Origin: Vigna angularis
Lineage: Eukaryota > Streptophyta > Magnoliopsida > Fabales > Fabaceae
Direction of reading: 5' to 3'
NCBI RefSeq assembly: GCF_016808095.1
Contig: NC_068970.1
Location: forward strand, 39,715,630 to 39,779,629
DNA length: 64,000 bases
Part shown: positions 11,608-23,500 of the stretch, piece after piece
Numbering within the stretch: position 1 is the first letter of the stretch
How the letters are laid out: every line of letters begins with the position of its first letter
The notes under the pieces: model-generated
The model's input: the letters and a program-made list of their open reading frames with translations, nothing else
Told to the model about the DNA's origin: nothing
The model's database searches: none
Translations under genes and position numbers: made by a program

Positions 11608-13111
11608 ATATCTTGATTGGCTAAAGCATCATTATATCTTGACTAATTTTTCTATGATGAGCAGACATGAGTGATTTACTTGTCCTAGAGAAAAATGCTT
11701 TTTGGTGTGCTAGACCATTGTAGTATGATTATTTTGTTTAAGCCAAGTTACATTTTGCTTGAGGACAAACAAAGTTTCAAGTTTGGGATTGTGATAACGG
11801 TTGAAAATACCGTTATCTGTGACGCAATTTTAATATTAAATCAACCTTTTTTGGACTTAGAAGCTTGCTTGAACTCATGTTTTTAGTTTAGTTTTATGAA
11901 TAGGTGAGTAGAGGGTATACCTGATGATTTTATCACTAAATTTCATTGATTTTGTAGGGTTATTGGTATGATTTGGAAGAAGAGCAAAACTATCAAGGAG
12001 TTGGAATTCAAGAGGGACAGTAAAAGCATCAGAAAAGGAGAACAAGAGGTCATGCAGGGCGCTGAGTGCTAGCTTTTGTGATGCAGGGCGCCTGGGCGCC
12101 CCATTAAGGGCGTTGAGTGCCAGTTTTTGTGTTGTTGGGCGCCTGGGCACCCTAGTAAGGGCGCTAAGCACCAGCTTTCTCCAGCATACCGCCCGGGCGC
12201 CCTCTAAGGGATGTTGAGCGCTAGTTTTCTCGCAGTTTCGCTCGATTGCCCCCACTAAGGGCGTTGAGCGCCAGCGACGTTGGCCCATGATTCAATTCAG
12301 TCTTATTTAAGGACTTGCATGACCTAGGGTTGGTATCTCTTGATGGCTTGAGCATAGAAACACACTTTTCTCCCCTTGGAGGTAGATTTGGGGATGTGGG
12401 AGCTCTCCTCTTCAGTTTCTAGGGTTTTTCTATCTCTTATATTTCATTGTTCATCTAGTTTCTCCATGATAATGGAGAATTAAATTCATTTGTTGTTGGG
12501 GAAGATGTAACCTCTAAACTCTCATGTATTTGAATTGATTCCAATTTATTTATGCTTCTTTCATTAATTGTTAGGGTTATTCTTCTTTGCTCTATGCTTG
12601 TTATGTTTAACTCATTCATGATATGATCATTGGTTTTCGTGATATGGACACATACGGAGAAACCTAGATCTGGAGAATTGCTCCCAAAAGCAGTATTCCC
12701 TAGACATAGGGATATGAGTTTTTGTTATCTTAAGTTTCTAATCGTAATGCAGAATTAGTTACTAATGATACAAGACATTGTGATCTTGTAATTAAGGATA
12801 GGCTTTCTTTGCCGAGACATCGAGTTTTAAGTAATTTAGAAAGTGATATTAACATTAATGAAGAAGATGAATTCATATATGCATGAGAGTAAACTAGGTG
12901 AAATCTAAACTCCAACAACATATTCATCTTATATTTTAAATATCATCCATTCATTCTAGTTTTTAGCATCAATTGATCAAATTGGATTCATGTTGTTCTT
13001 AAGTCCTAATTAGTTAAGCAATTACACAACTGTTTAGTGTCGTGAGTCCTCTGGGATACGATACTTGGTCTTACCATTTTATATTATTTGATACGATTCG
13101 GTACACTTTTC
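11608..13111 (+). mobile_element. 3' end of a Tat/Athila-like gypsy element with LTR
   Basis: Sequence 11608-11791 is internal DNA ending in the conserved pre-LTR motif with GAGGACAAACAAAG and a purine-rich tract. The LTR then starts TGATAACGG at 11792. It matches the minus-oriented solo LTR at 9127-10303 up to GGTACACTT near 13110, where its last dozen or so bases are lost. The rest of the element (gag, pol, 5' LTR) is absent to the left because it is joined directly to the truncated LTR at 11607. Confidence 0.7.
12057..12275. repeat. GC-rich minisatellite inside the LTR, 51-bp period
   Basis: Repeated units beginning near 12059, 12110, 12161, 12211 and 12261 share GCGYTGAG and a later GGGCGCC core. 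The period is 50-51 bp with about 4.3 diverged copies. The GC content contrasts sharply with the AT-rich surroundings. The related solo LTR at 9127-10303 has only about two units. Confidence 0.75.
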
Positions 13112-13656
13112 TCTTTCTAGGGTTTTTATCTCATTCTTCCATCATTGTACACCTAGGTTCTCCATGAGAATGGAGAACTAAACTCATTTGTTGTTGGGGA
13201 AGATGTAACCTTTAAACTTTCATGTATTTGAATATGTTTTGAATTATTTTATGCTTCTTTCATTAATTGTTAGTGATTTTCTCCTTTACTCAATGCTTGT
13301 TATGTTTTGATCACTCATAGGATGATGTATGGCTTTCTTTGTTAATGAAGAAGATGAATTCTTATATGCATGAAAGTAAGGACGGTGAAATCTAAACCCC
13401 AACAACATTATCATCTCATATTATCAACATCATCCATTCACTCTTGTGTTTAGCCTCAATTGATCAAATTTTACATTCAAGTTATTAGGTTTACTCTTAT
13501 TGCAATTTAATTTTAATCATTGAAATCGTTCTTTAGTCTTAACTAGTTAAGATATTACACGATTGTTTAGGAACACGAGTCTCTTGGGAAATGATACTTG
13601 GTCTTACCATTTTATATTACTTGATACGATTTGGTACACTCGCCAATGAGTTAACA
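13112..13656 (+). repeat. Partial second copy of the same LTR
   Basis: This stretch repeats the last part of the LTR just upstream: the 12410-13110 motifs reappear in order (TCTCCATGAGAATGGAGAA, the GAAGATGTAACC segment, the TACTTGGTCTTACCATTTTA segment) and it reaches the true LTR end, AGTTAACA, at 13656. It lacks the first half of the LTR and carries several small deletions. It marks the boundary with the subtilase fragment. Confidence 0.65.
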
Positions 13657-14245
13657 GTGGGTGAAGAACATCGACTTGAAATAATGGTGCATGTGCAACG
13701 TTCGGAACTGGAATCACGCTTAATCATCCCTCATTCAGTGATGCAGGAATGCCACCACCACCACCCAAATGGAAATGGAGATGCGAGCTTAATGGGACAG
13801 CATGTAACAATAAACTAATTGGAGCAAGGTCTTTCAACCTCGCTTAAGAGACAACGAAAGAAACAATGACAACAATTGATGAAGATGGGCATGGGACTCA
13901 CACAACGAGCACTATAGGTGATGCTTTTGTTGATAATGCAGAAGTACTAGGAAATGCCAAAGGTAAAGCAGCAGGGATTGCCCCTCATGCTCACTTGGCA
14001 ATATACAAAGTATGTTTTGGAGAAGACTGCCCAAAAAGCAGTGTATTGGCCGCATTGGATGCAGCTATGGAGGATGGCGTGAATGTAATATGAATATCCC
14101 TTGGCCTAAACGAGCCACCTGCATTTTTCAATGATAGCACCACAATAGGCACGTTTGCAGCAAAGCAGAAGGGAATCTTTGTAAGTTGTGCAGTAGGGAA
14201 CTCTGGTCCCGTTCACGGCCCCAATCTGATTTCATATTGGTAATC
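13657..14245 (+). pseudogene. Subtilisin-like serine protease (subtilase) fragment
   Basis: The reading frame matches plant subtilases: [19 protein letters not shown], then [17 protein letters not shown], then the catalytic-His motif DGHGTHT, then GKAAGIAPHAHLAIYKVC, AAMEDGVNVI and finally GNSGP. Two in-frame stops break it, TAA at 13845 and TGA at 14091. The position of the catalytic Asp (normally DTG) reads GTG, so that residue is lost. The pro-domain, signal peptide and the part with the catalytic Ser are absent, and similarity ends at 14245. The LTR end at 13656 forms its left border. It is a decayed fragment of an extracellular protease gene. Confidence 0.85.
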
Positions 14246-14795
14246 GAAAGAGAAAGGAGTTTCTGCACTTAATTTACATTATTTTGACCACTTTGCCCTT
14301 ATTTAAATTTATTTCCCCTCTTTGCATTTCATTTTTAAATTCAAAAATTAAAAAAATACACTTCACACACGTTTTTAATGCCACATCATTTAAAAAGACA
14401 CTACAGCATGCCACGTAACACCCTCCTTAACAGTGTCTTCTCAAATTGATGGAAAGCCTCTATTTGATTCAATTTTACAAAAATAAGGACCCAATTGAGA
14501 CGCCGAAAAAGAAATGGACCTATTTGAGATTCTGGACAAAAATAGGTACCTATCGAAACATTAAACCTTCTTTTTATATGGTTATTTTTTAAAAGTTATG
14601 TGGCATTTGATTGTAGTTGTAGAACTGCTAGTTGTAGTCATTGTTAGCATAAAGAAGAAAAAAAAATAAGGGTAGATAAAAGATCCCAAGTAAACAAAGT
14701 TTTTAGGAATAAAGTGTTTGGTTATCTCTTGGACATTTGTCTTTGTGTTGTCTAAAGTGTTTTATCAATGGGTGTTTGTCCTTGTACTTGTTTCC
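14246..14795. other. Non-coding, probably repeat-derived
   Basis: There is no coding similarity. Phrases such as the segment 14480-14545 resemble generic legume non-coding repeats. It may include the 3' end of the deleted gypsy remnant that follows. Confidence 0.35.
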
Positions 14796-15030
14796 TCTTG
14801 AGGTTTATCCTAGGGTGACCTCGGTAATTAGCTTTCCATTGAGTTCTTCTAGCTTATAGGTTTCATTCTAGAGGAAGTCTATAATGCAATATGGTTTGTT
14901 CCAGTTGGGTGCAAACTTTCATTCTACTTTATGTTTCAAGCGTTGTTGGACTTTCTCCATACTAGGTCTAGAATCTGGAATGTTCTTTCTTGAACCTGGC
15001 TATTTTAACCTTGAGTTGTTGTCTGCTTAG
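14796..15030 (-). pseudogene. Gypsy integrase C-terminal remnant
   Basis: On the minus strand a decayed frame reads RPSMEKVQQRLKHKVE, then KFAPNWNKPYCIIDFL, then ETYKLEELNGK. This is the C-terminal tail of Ty3/gypsy integrase, whose consensus is close to GKFAPNWEGPY..AYRLEDLEGK. Several stop codons interrupt it. It shares orientation with the primer-site-like sequence at 15873-15883, so both may be parts of one heavily deleted element. Confidence 0.6.
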
Positions 15031-15194
15031 CCACTGTCTATTCTACATGACGGTCTCACCAAGTTTGATATTCAAGTTATCTCTTGGAGCTCATTGGGTT
15101 GTCATTGGTTAGACTACTATTTTCTTAATATGAACTGGCGATGCAAGGATGTCCCGCCAAGTTTTAATATTATCATAACGTTAGCATTGATTCT

Positions 15195-15470
15195 TTTCTA
15201 TACTCAGGTTTTGAAACATTGAGTTGCTCTTGTGCTCTAGAACGAGTTACTCTTACTCTACACTCAAGTATTCTCACGTCGAGTTGCACTCTCAGGTACA
15301 CTCACACTGAGAGGCTCTTTTACTCAGGTATTAGGACGTCAAGTTGATCTTGCTCCTGTACTCGAATGTTGGAATATTGAGTTGCTCTTACCTTTGAACT
15401 CGGGTGTTGGAATGTTGAATTACTCTTGCTCAAGTACTCAAGTGTTGGAACGTCAAGTTAATCCTTATTA
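15195..15470. repeat. Degenerate tandem repeat, about 50-bp units
   Basis: The phrase ACTC-A/G-GTGTTGGAACGTTGAGTT followed by a GCTCTT-like spacer recurs about five times with substitutions and small indels (for example near 15370, 15410 and 15440). No coding frame is maintained. Confidence 0.6.
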
Positions 15471-15872
15471 TTCATTGCCAAATTGCTCGTCGTTGAGGGA
15501 GAAGCACAGGACGATGGCGGGCTAGGCGTGTTCTTCACAGATACAGACTTGAAAAGGGTTCTCGAAGCTCGTGATGATTGTGGATCTACCATTGGTATGG
15601 ATGATGGAGTTGGAGTTGTCATCATCAAAGATCATAGCCCTACGACCACGCTCCATCGTCGGCATGCATGTGCCTCTGTCTCTTGCATCTCGTGGCTCAT
15701 CTTCTTAAAGATATAACTTTGTGGCTTTATTCATAGTGAAAAATATAGATAGAAAGTTGTAGAGCATGATGTTGTAGTCGACCAAACCCAAATCTTCTAC
15801 ATGTGTTATGAAAGCAAAGGATGCAAGATAGGATCAAATGTGAAGGCAGGATAAAGGTTTACTTGATCCCAT

Positions 15873-16250
15873 GGTGGGCGCCAAATATTTTTACCAAGAT
15901 CTAAACATGAACCTTTAGACAAGTGACAAGATCGAAATGGGTGGCTTGAGTGTTCCTAACGGTTGAAACCGAATTCCTCATTGTCAAAAGGAGAAAGATC
16001 CACTTACAAAGACTCTTTGATACTTAAGTTAATAAGAGAGTTTTAGAATTTAAGTATAGTAACAATATGAGAATGTGAGTGTACTCCTTGAAAAAATACC
16101 ACATTTATATATAGGTATAAAAGAATATCTATGATGGTAATCAAACTACCAAGATTTGACCATATATTGGTTAATATATGGTAATTACACTAATAAACGT
16201 CTCTGTCAATATTATTTAATTAGACCAATAATACAGAATGAATTGATATA
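15873..16250 (-). mobile_element. Possible 5' LTR and primer site of deleted gypsy element
   Basis: At 15883-15873 the minus strand reads TGGCGCCCACC, which resembles the primer-binding sequence of one group of plant gypsy elements. Sequence to the right up to about 16250 could be the matching LTR, but no second copy exists in the window and no terminal dinucleotides or target duplication could be fixed. The boundary is a guess. Confidence 0.35.
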
Positions 16251-17504
16251 ATTAAATGATAGACTATGACTTAAAAAGGTTTGAAAGAAATATACAAACT
16301 TTTTAACTTCTTTATATATATTTAACTTTTAGATTATAAAATTTAAAATATATTTGAAATTTTAAAATATATTTTAGATTGTGAAATTGAGAAATCACGT
16401 ATTATAGTGTTAGATTGTACTATCTAAAATATATTCCAAAAGTTAGATTGTACAATCTAAATTGAGAAATCACATATTATATTTTAGGTTGCAAAATTTA
16501 GAAGTCAAATTTAGTTTATGAATTATACAATTTAAACTTTCGAAATATAATTTAAATTGTACAATTCAAAAATCAATTCTGACTTTCAAATTAGATGATT
16601 TGGAAGTCAAATGTTTGCATATATCACATTATGCTGACTTTTGAACTAGATAATTTGGAACTCAAATGTTTTGCATATATCGTTCCAAATTGTAAAATCT
16701 TAGAGAACTTGTACAATCTCAAAATTAAATTAAAAATTGGAAACTAAAGAAAAACTGCAGATCAATATCAAACTTAAAAGTTTCCTTTCTTTTACTTTCT
16801 TTACTTCACCACAAATCCTTGAAGCCAATATCCACTATATATCACCATCGAGTGACTAAAAACATCGGAAAAACCACATCACAAAAGCAAAACTAATAAT
16901 CTCCATCCACTATCATTTAATACCACAAGGTAAAATTTAAAATTTTAGAAGTGCATATGAAAAACAGTGGCTTTAGAAAGAAATAGCTCAAGACTAGACT
17001 TCCTCCATTGCGGCGAGCCCATACACAAGACCCAATATATTATTCTTTAATAAAAAATACTTTATTTTAACTTAACAAAACCATTATTATGCCCCAATCA
17101 ATGTTAATATTTCAATTAACTTGAAAACAGTAGAATAACACAAGATCACATTAAAATTTAGCATCCTAGTTATCAAAATTCCGTACAAATATAACGATGA
17201 ATTTAAGACGGGTATATAAACAAATATTCGGCTAAATTAGCTTGTTTGTTTCCATTCTAACCTTACTATCAGCATCAGTTTAGACAGCATACACGAAAAT
17301 TGCATCAAAATTAAGTGAAGCATACCAAGCTGAAGCAGATAATCCACAAAACTTTAAGCATGGGCGAAGAAGAAACAATAAGAACCAAAAGCAAAAAAAA
17401 GAGTACAAAGAAACTTTCTCCAATATTCAAGTAGATTCACGGTGATTGCAAACAGCTTATCCAACTTGTAACCGGTTGGCTTGAAAACATGAAGAGAGTG
17501 TGTC
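16251..17504. other. AT-rich spacer and 3' flank of GRWD1
   Basis: The stretch 16320-16700 is very AT-rich and repeats short palindromic strings such as TTAGATTGTACAATCTAA (near 16445) and AAATCACRTATTATA. From about 17000 to 17504 lies the 3' untranslated/flanking region of the minus-strand WD40 gene. No coding region was seen. Confidence 0.45.
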
Positions 17505-20500
17505 TTATAAAGCACCATCTGATGGCAGTGTGCTCTGAATATTTGAAGGCATAAGTATGTTGAATCCATCTGCTGCTGTAGAAACAATCATTCCAGGAAT
17601 CTGTGCGTGCCAATGTAATTCCTTCAGGTCTTTCTGTCCCTGTTTTTATTCAAGGAAAAATAAACGAATGAACAGTTAATGCGGGAGTTTATTCTACCAT
17701 TCAGATAAACAGAGTTGAGCATTTGGAATTACCTGGTGAATAAACAATAGTTGGGGAGGCAGATCTTCAGGAGCATTAACTTGTTCTCTGGTTTTAGCTT
17801 TAAATTCAGCCTCCTCTTCTTCATCCTTTTCTAATGAAAGGTCCCATATTCTGTGTGAAAGGTTATAAAACTTCTTAAATCCCACATCATAATAAAGTAG
17901 CAAAAACAAAGAGGTAGGATTAGGTCCTGGGCGAAGGGTCAAACCCAAAGATTAAAAAAAAACAACTAAGCATTTTACCACCAAGTCGTGTCAGTCAGCT
18001 ATTTGGATCAAAGGATACCATAAAGTTCCGTGTCAAATATTACGTGTGAAGATATTTTCCCACTAAATCTCTGTGAATAGTATCAAAAGTTGTACTTACG
18101 TAAGCTGATTATCAGCAGATGAAACAGCCAATGAAGAGGCTTCATGTGGACTCCACTCAATGGATGTGATTGGATGTTTGTGGTATTCAAAATGTGCTAC
18201 CAAAGAATCTCCTTCCTGCCCATAAATAAATGCTCTTTTCATGTCAGCTTTAATAACAACAAAAAGTAAATCAATAAGCTGAAACAAATTAAACATCGTG
18301 AAAGTTACTTTCTAAATCACATTCCCACAATAATATTTCTTCCCCATAATGCATCTTCAGTCCTTCACATGGATTTACAGGTATAAAAATGAAAGATAAA
18401 AGATGGATGTGATAACGAAAAAAGGGAAAAGAAAGTCAGATGACAGCTTTACAATTAATGATGTAATATGAACACTGGAACTCAAGGAAGCTGGGTATAA
18501 CATAACATGAAACACCATCCACATAAGAGAACATCACACGCACACAGTAGCCTTCCCGTTATAAATGAAGCATGTTTACCATCTTTTTAATCGTTGTGAT
18601 CACTACCTATACCTTGAGCAGTCTGAGATCACGAATAGAAATAGTCCCATCATCACTTCCCGAGGCCAACATACAACTAGCCAACCTGTTCAATACAAAG
18701 CACACAAAGCAATGAAGAGATCTGGAATGGCAATTCATGGAACACCATAGAATTATGAATTAATCAATACCTGTTCCATGATATGACATTCACGTCAGCA
18801 TTATGTGCCTTAAAAGATGCAGCCGGTGACTTCCCCAAACGGATATCCCATATAGCAATATTTCCATCCACAGAACAAGAAGCAAAAACGTGAGGTTCTG
18901 TAGGGCTCCACTGCAGGGATTAATTGAACATTACAACTATCACATTTATAAATAAAGACAAACTACTAATGTGAGAGATTGTATTCAAAATATATTATAC
19001 TGAAACTACAAGAGCAACTATTCCCATGCATATTAGTACACGTACTTGCAGATCTTCAACACTACCAGTATGTCCAGTAAATGGAGCATTATCAACATTC
19101 CATGTTCCAGCAGATGTAGGCTCCCACAGATAAATGCTATTATCACAATCCCCTTAAAAATGAAGATCGTTGTCAAGCTTAATATCACAAAAATATCACA
19201 AAATATGAAGACATACCAAGGAAAAATAAAACAATATAGATAAACTGAAATGTAGAACTAAAGATTACCAGATACAAGCCTTCCAGGAACAAGAAGACTC
19301 CAGTCTATAGCATAACCTTCGTCTTTGTGTTTAAATTTATGCAATGGGTCCTGAGTGAAAACTGCTGCAACTCCTTGGACACCTTCTGTTTCGGTCTCAG
19401 CCAGAGCATTGAGATGAGAGCTTAGGTCCCAGACCTACAAATTGTTCTCAAGTATCAAACTATATACTAAAAAGAAGGCATGGCTGGGAACGGTACATAT
19501 ATTTTCTGATTAAAAGAGAAGACAGAAAATACACTTCACAATGTTTAACCATATCTGCTAATAATAATTTAAGAATTTCAGAAATTTAATTATGTTAATG
19601 TTAAAATAGGTATGAAATATAGGAAATTGTTATAATAGGTATTTAATATAGGTAGCTAGCAATGTCTTCCTTTCCTCAAGTGGATACAAATGTCCTCAAT
19701 GTTTCTTTTCTAAAAGAATTGGCCACATTCAAAATAAATGTTTATCCTTGAATGCTTTTCCTAGCAAGACAACAAACATCTTCCAATCCAATATGGTTGA
19801 ACCACATTTTTCTAATGAATAATATCAAGAATAACTCAGTTCGAAGTCAGGAAGCAAAGCACACCCTTTCACTGATCTGTCAAAGCTTGCATCTCTCAAA
19901 CATTGGAATGTTTAAGTCTATCGATATGGATAATCGGCTCAAGTGCTTTTGATCACATTTCTAGTAATGTTCCTTATTTTCTTCCATTTATCATCCTAAA
20001 ATACCTAATGTTATTAATTTAGCTAGTGGATCCAAAGTTACTTCTCAAGGAATTGGTCAAATCTCCCTTTCTTCATCTTTGAACATAAAGCATGTTCTTT
20101 ATGTCTCTCATTGTCCTTTTAACCTAATTTCCTTAAGTCAATTAATTAAATCTTTAAATTGTTCAATAACCTTTGATGCAAAATTCTTTTAATATACAAG
20201 AGCACAGTACAAGTCGACTTATTAGTGAAGGACATGATCATAGGGTACTCTACTATCTACGCATAGACCGTCAATGTCATGTTTAGCATCCCCATCTCCT
20301 AAGCTTCTACACGATCGCTTGGGACATCTACATTTATAAAAATTAAAAAGGATGATTACCAAACTCAGAAAACTTCAAGTCCTAACATGTGAGTCATGTC
20401 AATTAGGAAAACATTTGATCTTCTTTTTCAAAAGGAATTTAATCAAGATGCAACTTTGTCTTCTCTATAACTCATTATGATATTTGGGATCCGGGGTCCA

Positions 20501-23500
20501 AGTCGAGTTTCATTCTTTGGGTTTCATTATTTTTATCACTTTTATTGATGTATTCTTGTTGTACTTGGGTTTCCACATTGTTAGGTATTTGAGACCTAAC
20601 ACTCTCTCACCAATAAGCTCCAAGAACAAAGAATACAATCAAGAATCCGGGAGCTTAACCTCCCACACCAGGTTTAGAACCTGTACAATGAATGTAGTAA
20701 CTAACTACTCGAAACTACAAAAGAGGTCTCTTATATAGACACCTTTCCCGCTCCCCTTAACTACTCAGCAATTAGGTACTCTCCCTTATTTCTCTACTCT
20801 CTTTCTCCTTTCATATACTTTCCAAGTCCTAACACTACTCCTCGCTGCAGAACAACCTTGTCCTCAAGGTTGGAACCAAAAAACTTGGTCTCATGGCTCC
20901 TCTTCATCATCTTGTTATCATATGAAGGGAACCCATTGGCTACTGCCCACCAATTCAGGTCTAGAGGCTTGGGTGGTGGTCAAGATAAGAGACAAAATTT
21001 ATGGGGCCATCTTCCCGTCTTCATTATTTCCTTGAAGGTGAGGAGTTTCCTATTCTTCCCTGTAAAATAACTTCTTTTACCGCTCGGCTCGCTTTCCCTT
21101 GCCTTTCTACCGCTCGGTTCTTTCCCCCTGCCTTCAACCGTTTGTTTCGTGTTGGTTTTCTTCCTCTGCTCATCCCCCAAGCTCACTTGGTACGGTTGGG
21201 TATCCTCCATGGGTAAACCCAGTTCCTCTACCAGTCTCTTACCTGTGAAATTGTGGCTCGCTCCACTTTCGATCAAAATCAATCTCGTTCAGTCCCCTAT
21301 CAAATCGTGCGGCTTCATCGTTTGTGGTTGAGTGAGGCCTTCAACCGATAAAGCAGACATCTCCATCTGCTTGCGGTCTAATTCTGTCTCAGCTCCCGTA
21401 GTCTCCACCTCTTCATCCTCCCCCAAAATAACCATCCCTAGACTCTTGAACCTAACCAAACTATTAAATGTGTCTTTGAGGGTATTTGAGTCTTCAAAAA
21501 GGGCATCAATGTTTTAGCTAACACTACAAGATATCACATGCCTATAAGCGCCATTTTTTTTAAGAAACTCTTTTTCTCTTCCTCCATACAAGATGTTAAC
21601 TCTATCCAACAAGTCTTGTTTGTGCCTTTAGTTGAGCCCTTTGAGTATCCTCCCTCTAACATTGTTCCAAGTCTCCAAATAATTCAAATTCGCATGATCA
21701 GCCCAATTCACCTAGACCATCTCCTTCTCTTCTTATCACCCCCCAACAATTGAACTCAATGACTAGTTCAATGCTACATGGTGAGTCCTCTTCATCAAAT
21801 CCTTCACCATCATCGTTCCATACTCCATCTCCTAATAATGAAGATTTCAGTTGGTCAATTAGCATTCAAAATGGTACTCACTCTAGATGCAATCCTCATC
21901 CTACTTACAACTCTTTTATCTTCTCTATATCTTCCATTTTCATTTCTAACAATGTAATAAAGGCACTTGATCATCCTGAATGGAGACAAGCCATGATTGA
22001 TGAAATGTAGGCTCTTGAACGTAATGGAACATGGGACTTAGTTCCTGATACGTTTTCTCTCATAGCCATAATGACAATTGTCTCACTTCTTTGCCATGGC
22101 AGTAATATGTCAGTTGACCTCTTCATCAATTAGATATAAAAATTGCTTTCTTTCATGGTCATTTAGAAGAGGAGATTTACCTAACCTGTTAGTTTTGTTG
22201 ATTAGGTGAAGTCTAGCTTAGTTTGTAAGTTACATCAGTCTCTCTATGGTCTCAAACAATCTCCTTGAGTTTGGTTTGGAAAATCTAGTCACATTGTTCA
22301 AACTTTTGGAATGGGCATAGTAAGTCAAATCATTCAATTTTTTATTGTCATACCTTGTGTGGAAAATGTGTTTACATAGTTGTGCATGTTGTTGACATGT
22401 TATTACATGAAATGAAGCCACTAGAATCTCACAACTAAAGGAACACTTATGTAATCACTTTTGAACTAAAGATCTTGGGAGTCTCATACTTTCTTGGCAT
22501 TGAAGTGGCTAAATCAAAGAAAGGCATTGTAGTTTCTCAAAGTAAATATGCTGTAGATATCTTGGAAGAAACATGTATGACTGGTTATATGTTGCCCAAT
22601 GGATCCAAATCAAAAATCTCTAGCAGACCACGGTCAACCTCTCTGGTCCAGAGAGATGTAAAAGACTTTGTTAGGAAATTTATTTATCTTATTATTACTA
22701 TACCTAATCTATCTTTTGCAGTGTGGGTGTTGTTAGTCAATTTATGCAAATCCTTGTATTGGTCATTGAAATGCTATCATCTGCATCTTAAGATACCTCA
22801 AAAAGACTTTAGGGCAAGGCCTATTGTATAAATATAAAGTATATACCGAAATTTATGGATATTGAGATGTTGATTTAACAAGATCTGCTATGGATAGACG
22901 CTCCACTAGAAGTTATGATGTTCTCATTGGAGGAAACATTATTTCTTGGAAAAGCAAGAAACAAAATTGTGTTGCCTGATCTAGTGCTCAAGTTGAATAT
23001 AGAGCAATGATGTCTCCCACTTGTGAACTTGTATGGGTGAAACAACTTCAAGAATTAAAAACATGTGAGATTCAAAAAATGAAGATGTATTGTTGTGACA
23101 ACCAAGTTGCTCTCCACATTACTTTCAATTTAGTGTTCCATGAGAGGACTAAATTCACTTGACTCACATTTTATTTGAGAAAAGTTCTCCAAGGAAATTT
23201 GTACTAAGTTTGTTTGATCCAATGATCAACTTGCAGATGTGTGTTAAGAATTTGTATGCTTCAACTTGAGGGGAAGTGTTAGAATAGGTATTAAATATAC
23301 GTAGTTGTTATAATAGGTAATTCATAGTTGTATTGGAAAATTGCTGTGTTGTACCTAGGAGTTGTTTACCTATTAGCAAAAATTACCTGGATATCCCTAG
23401 CATAATTTCCTTCTATAAATAACACAGGTCAGTTGAGAGATAATCAATCTATTAAGCTCTTTTTCTTATATTTCCAGTCTAAAGTTTACAAACAATACTC

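Noticed and set aside
11875..12288. 137-codon minus-strand open frame
   Set aside because: It lies wholly inside an LTR and is a translation of the 51-bp minisatellite.
15483..15716. 77-codon plus-strand open frame
   Set aside because: No domain; it overlaps the minus-strand leader region of a deleted gypsy remnant.
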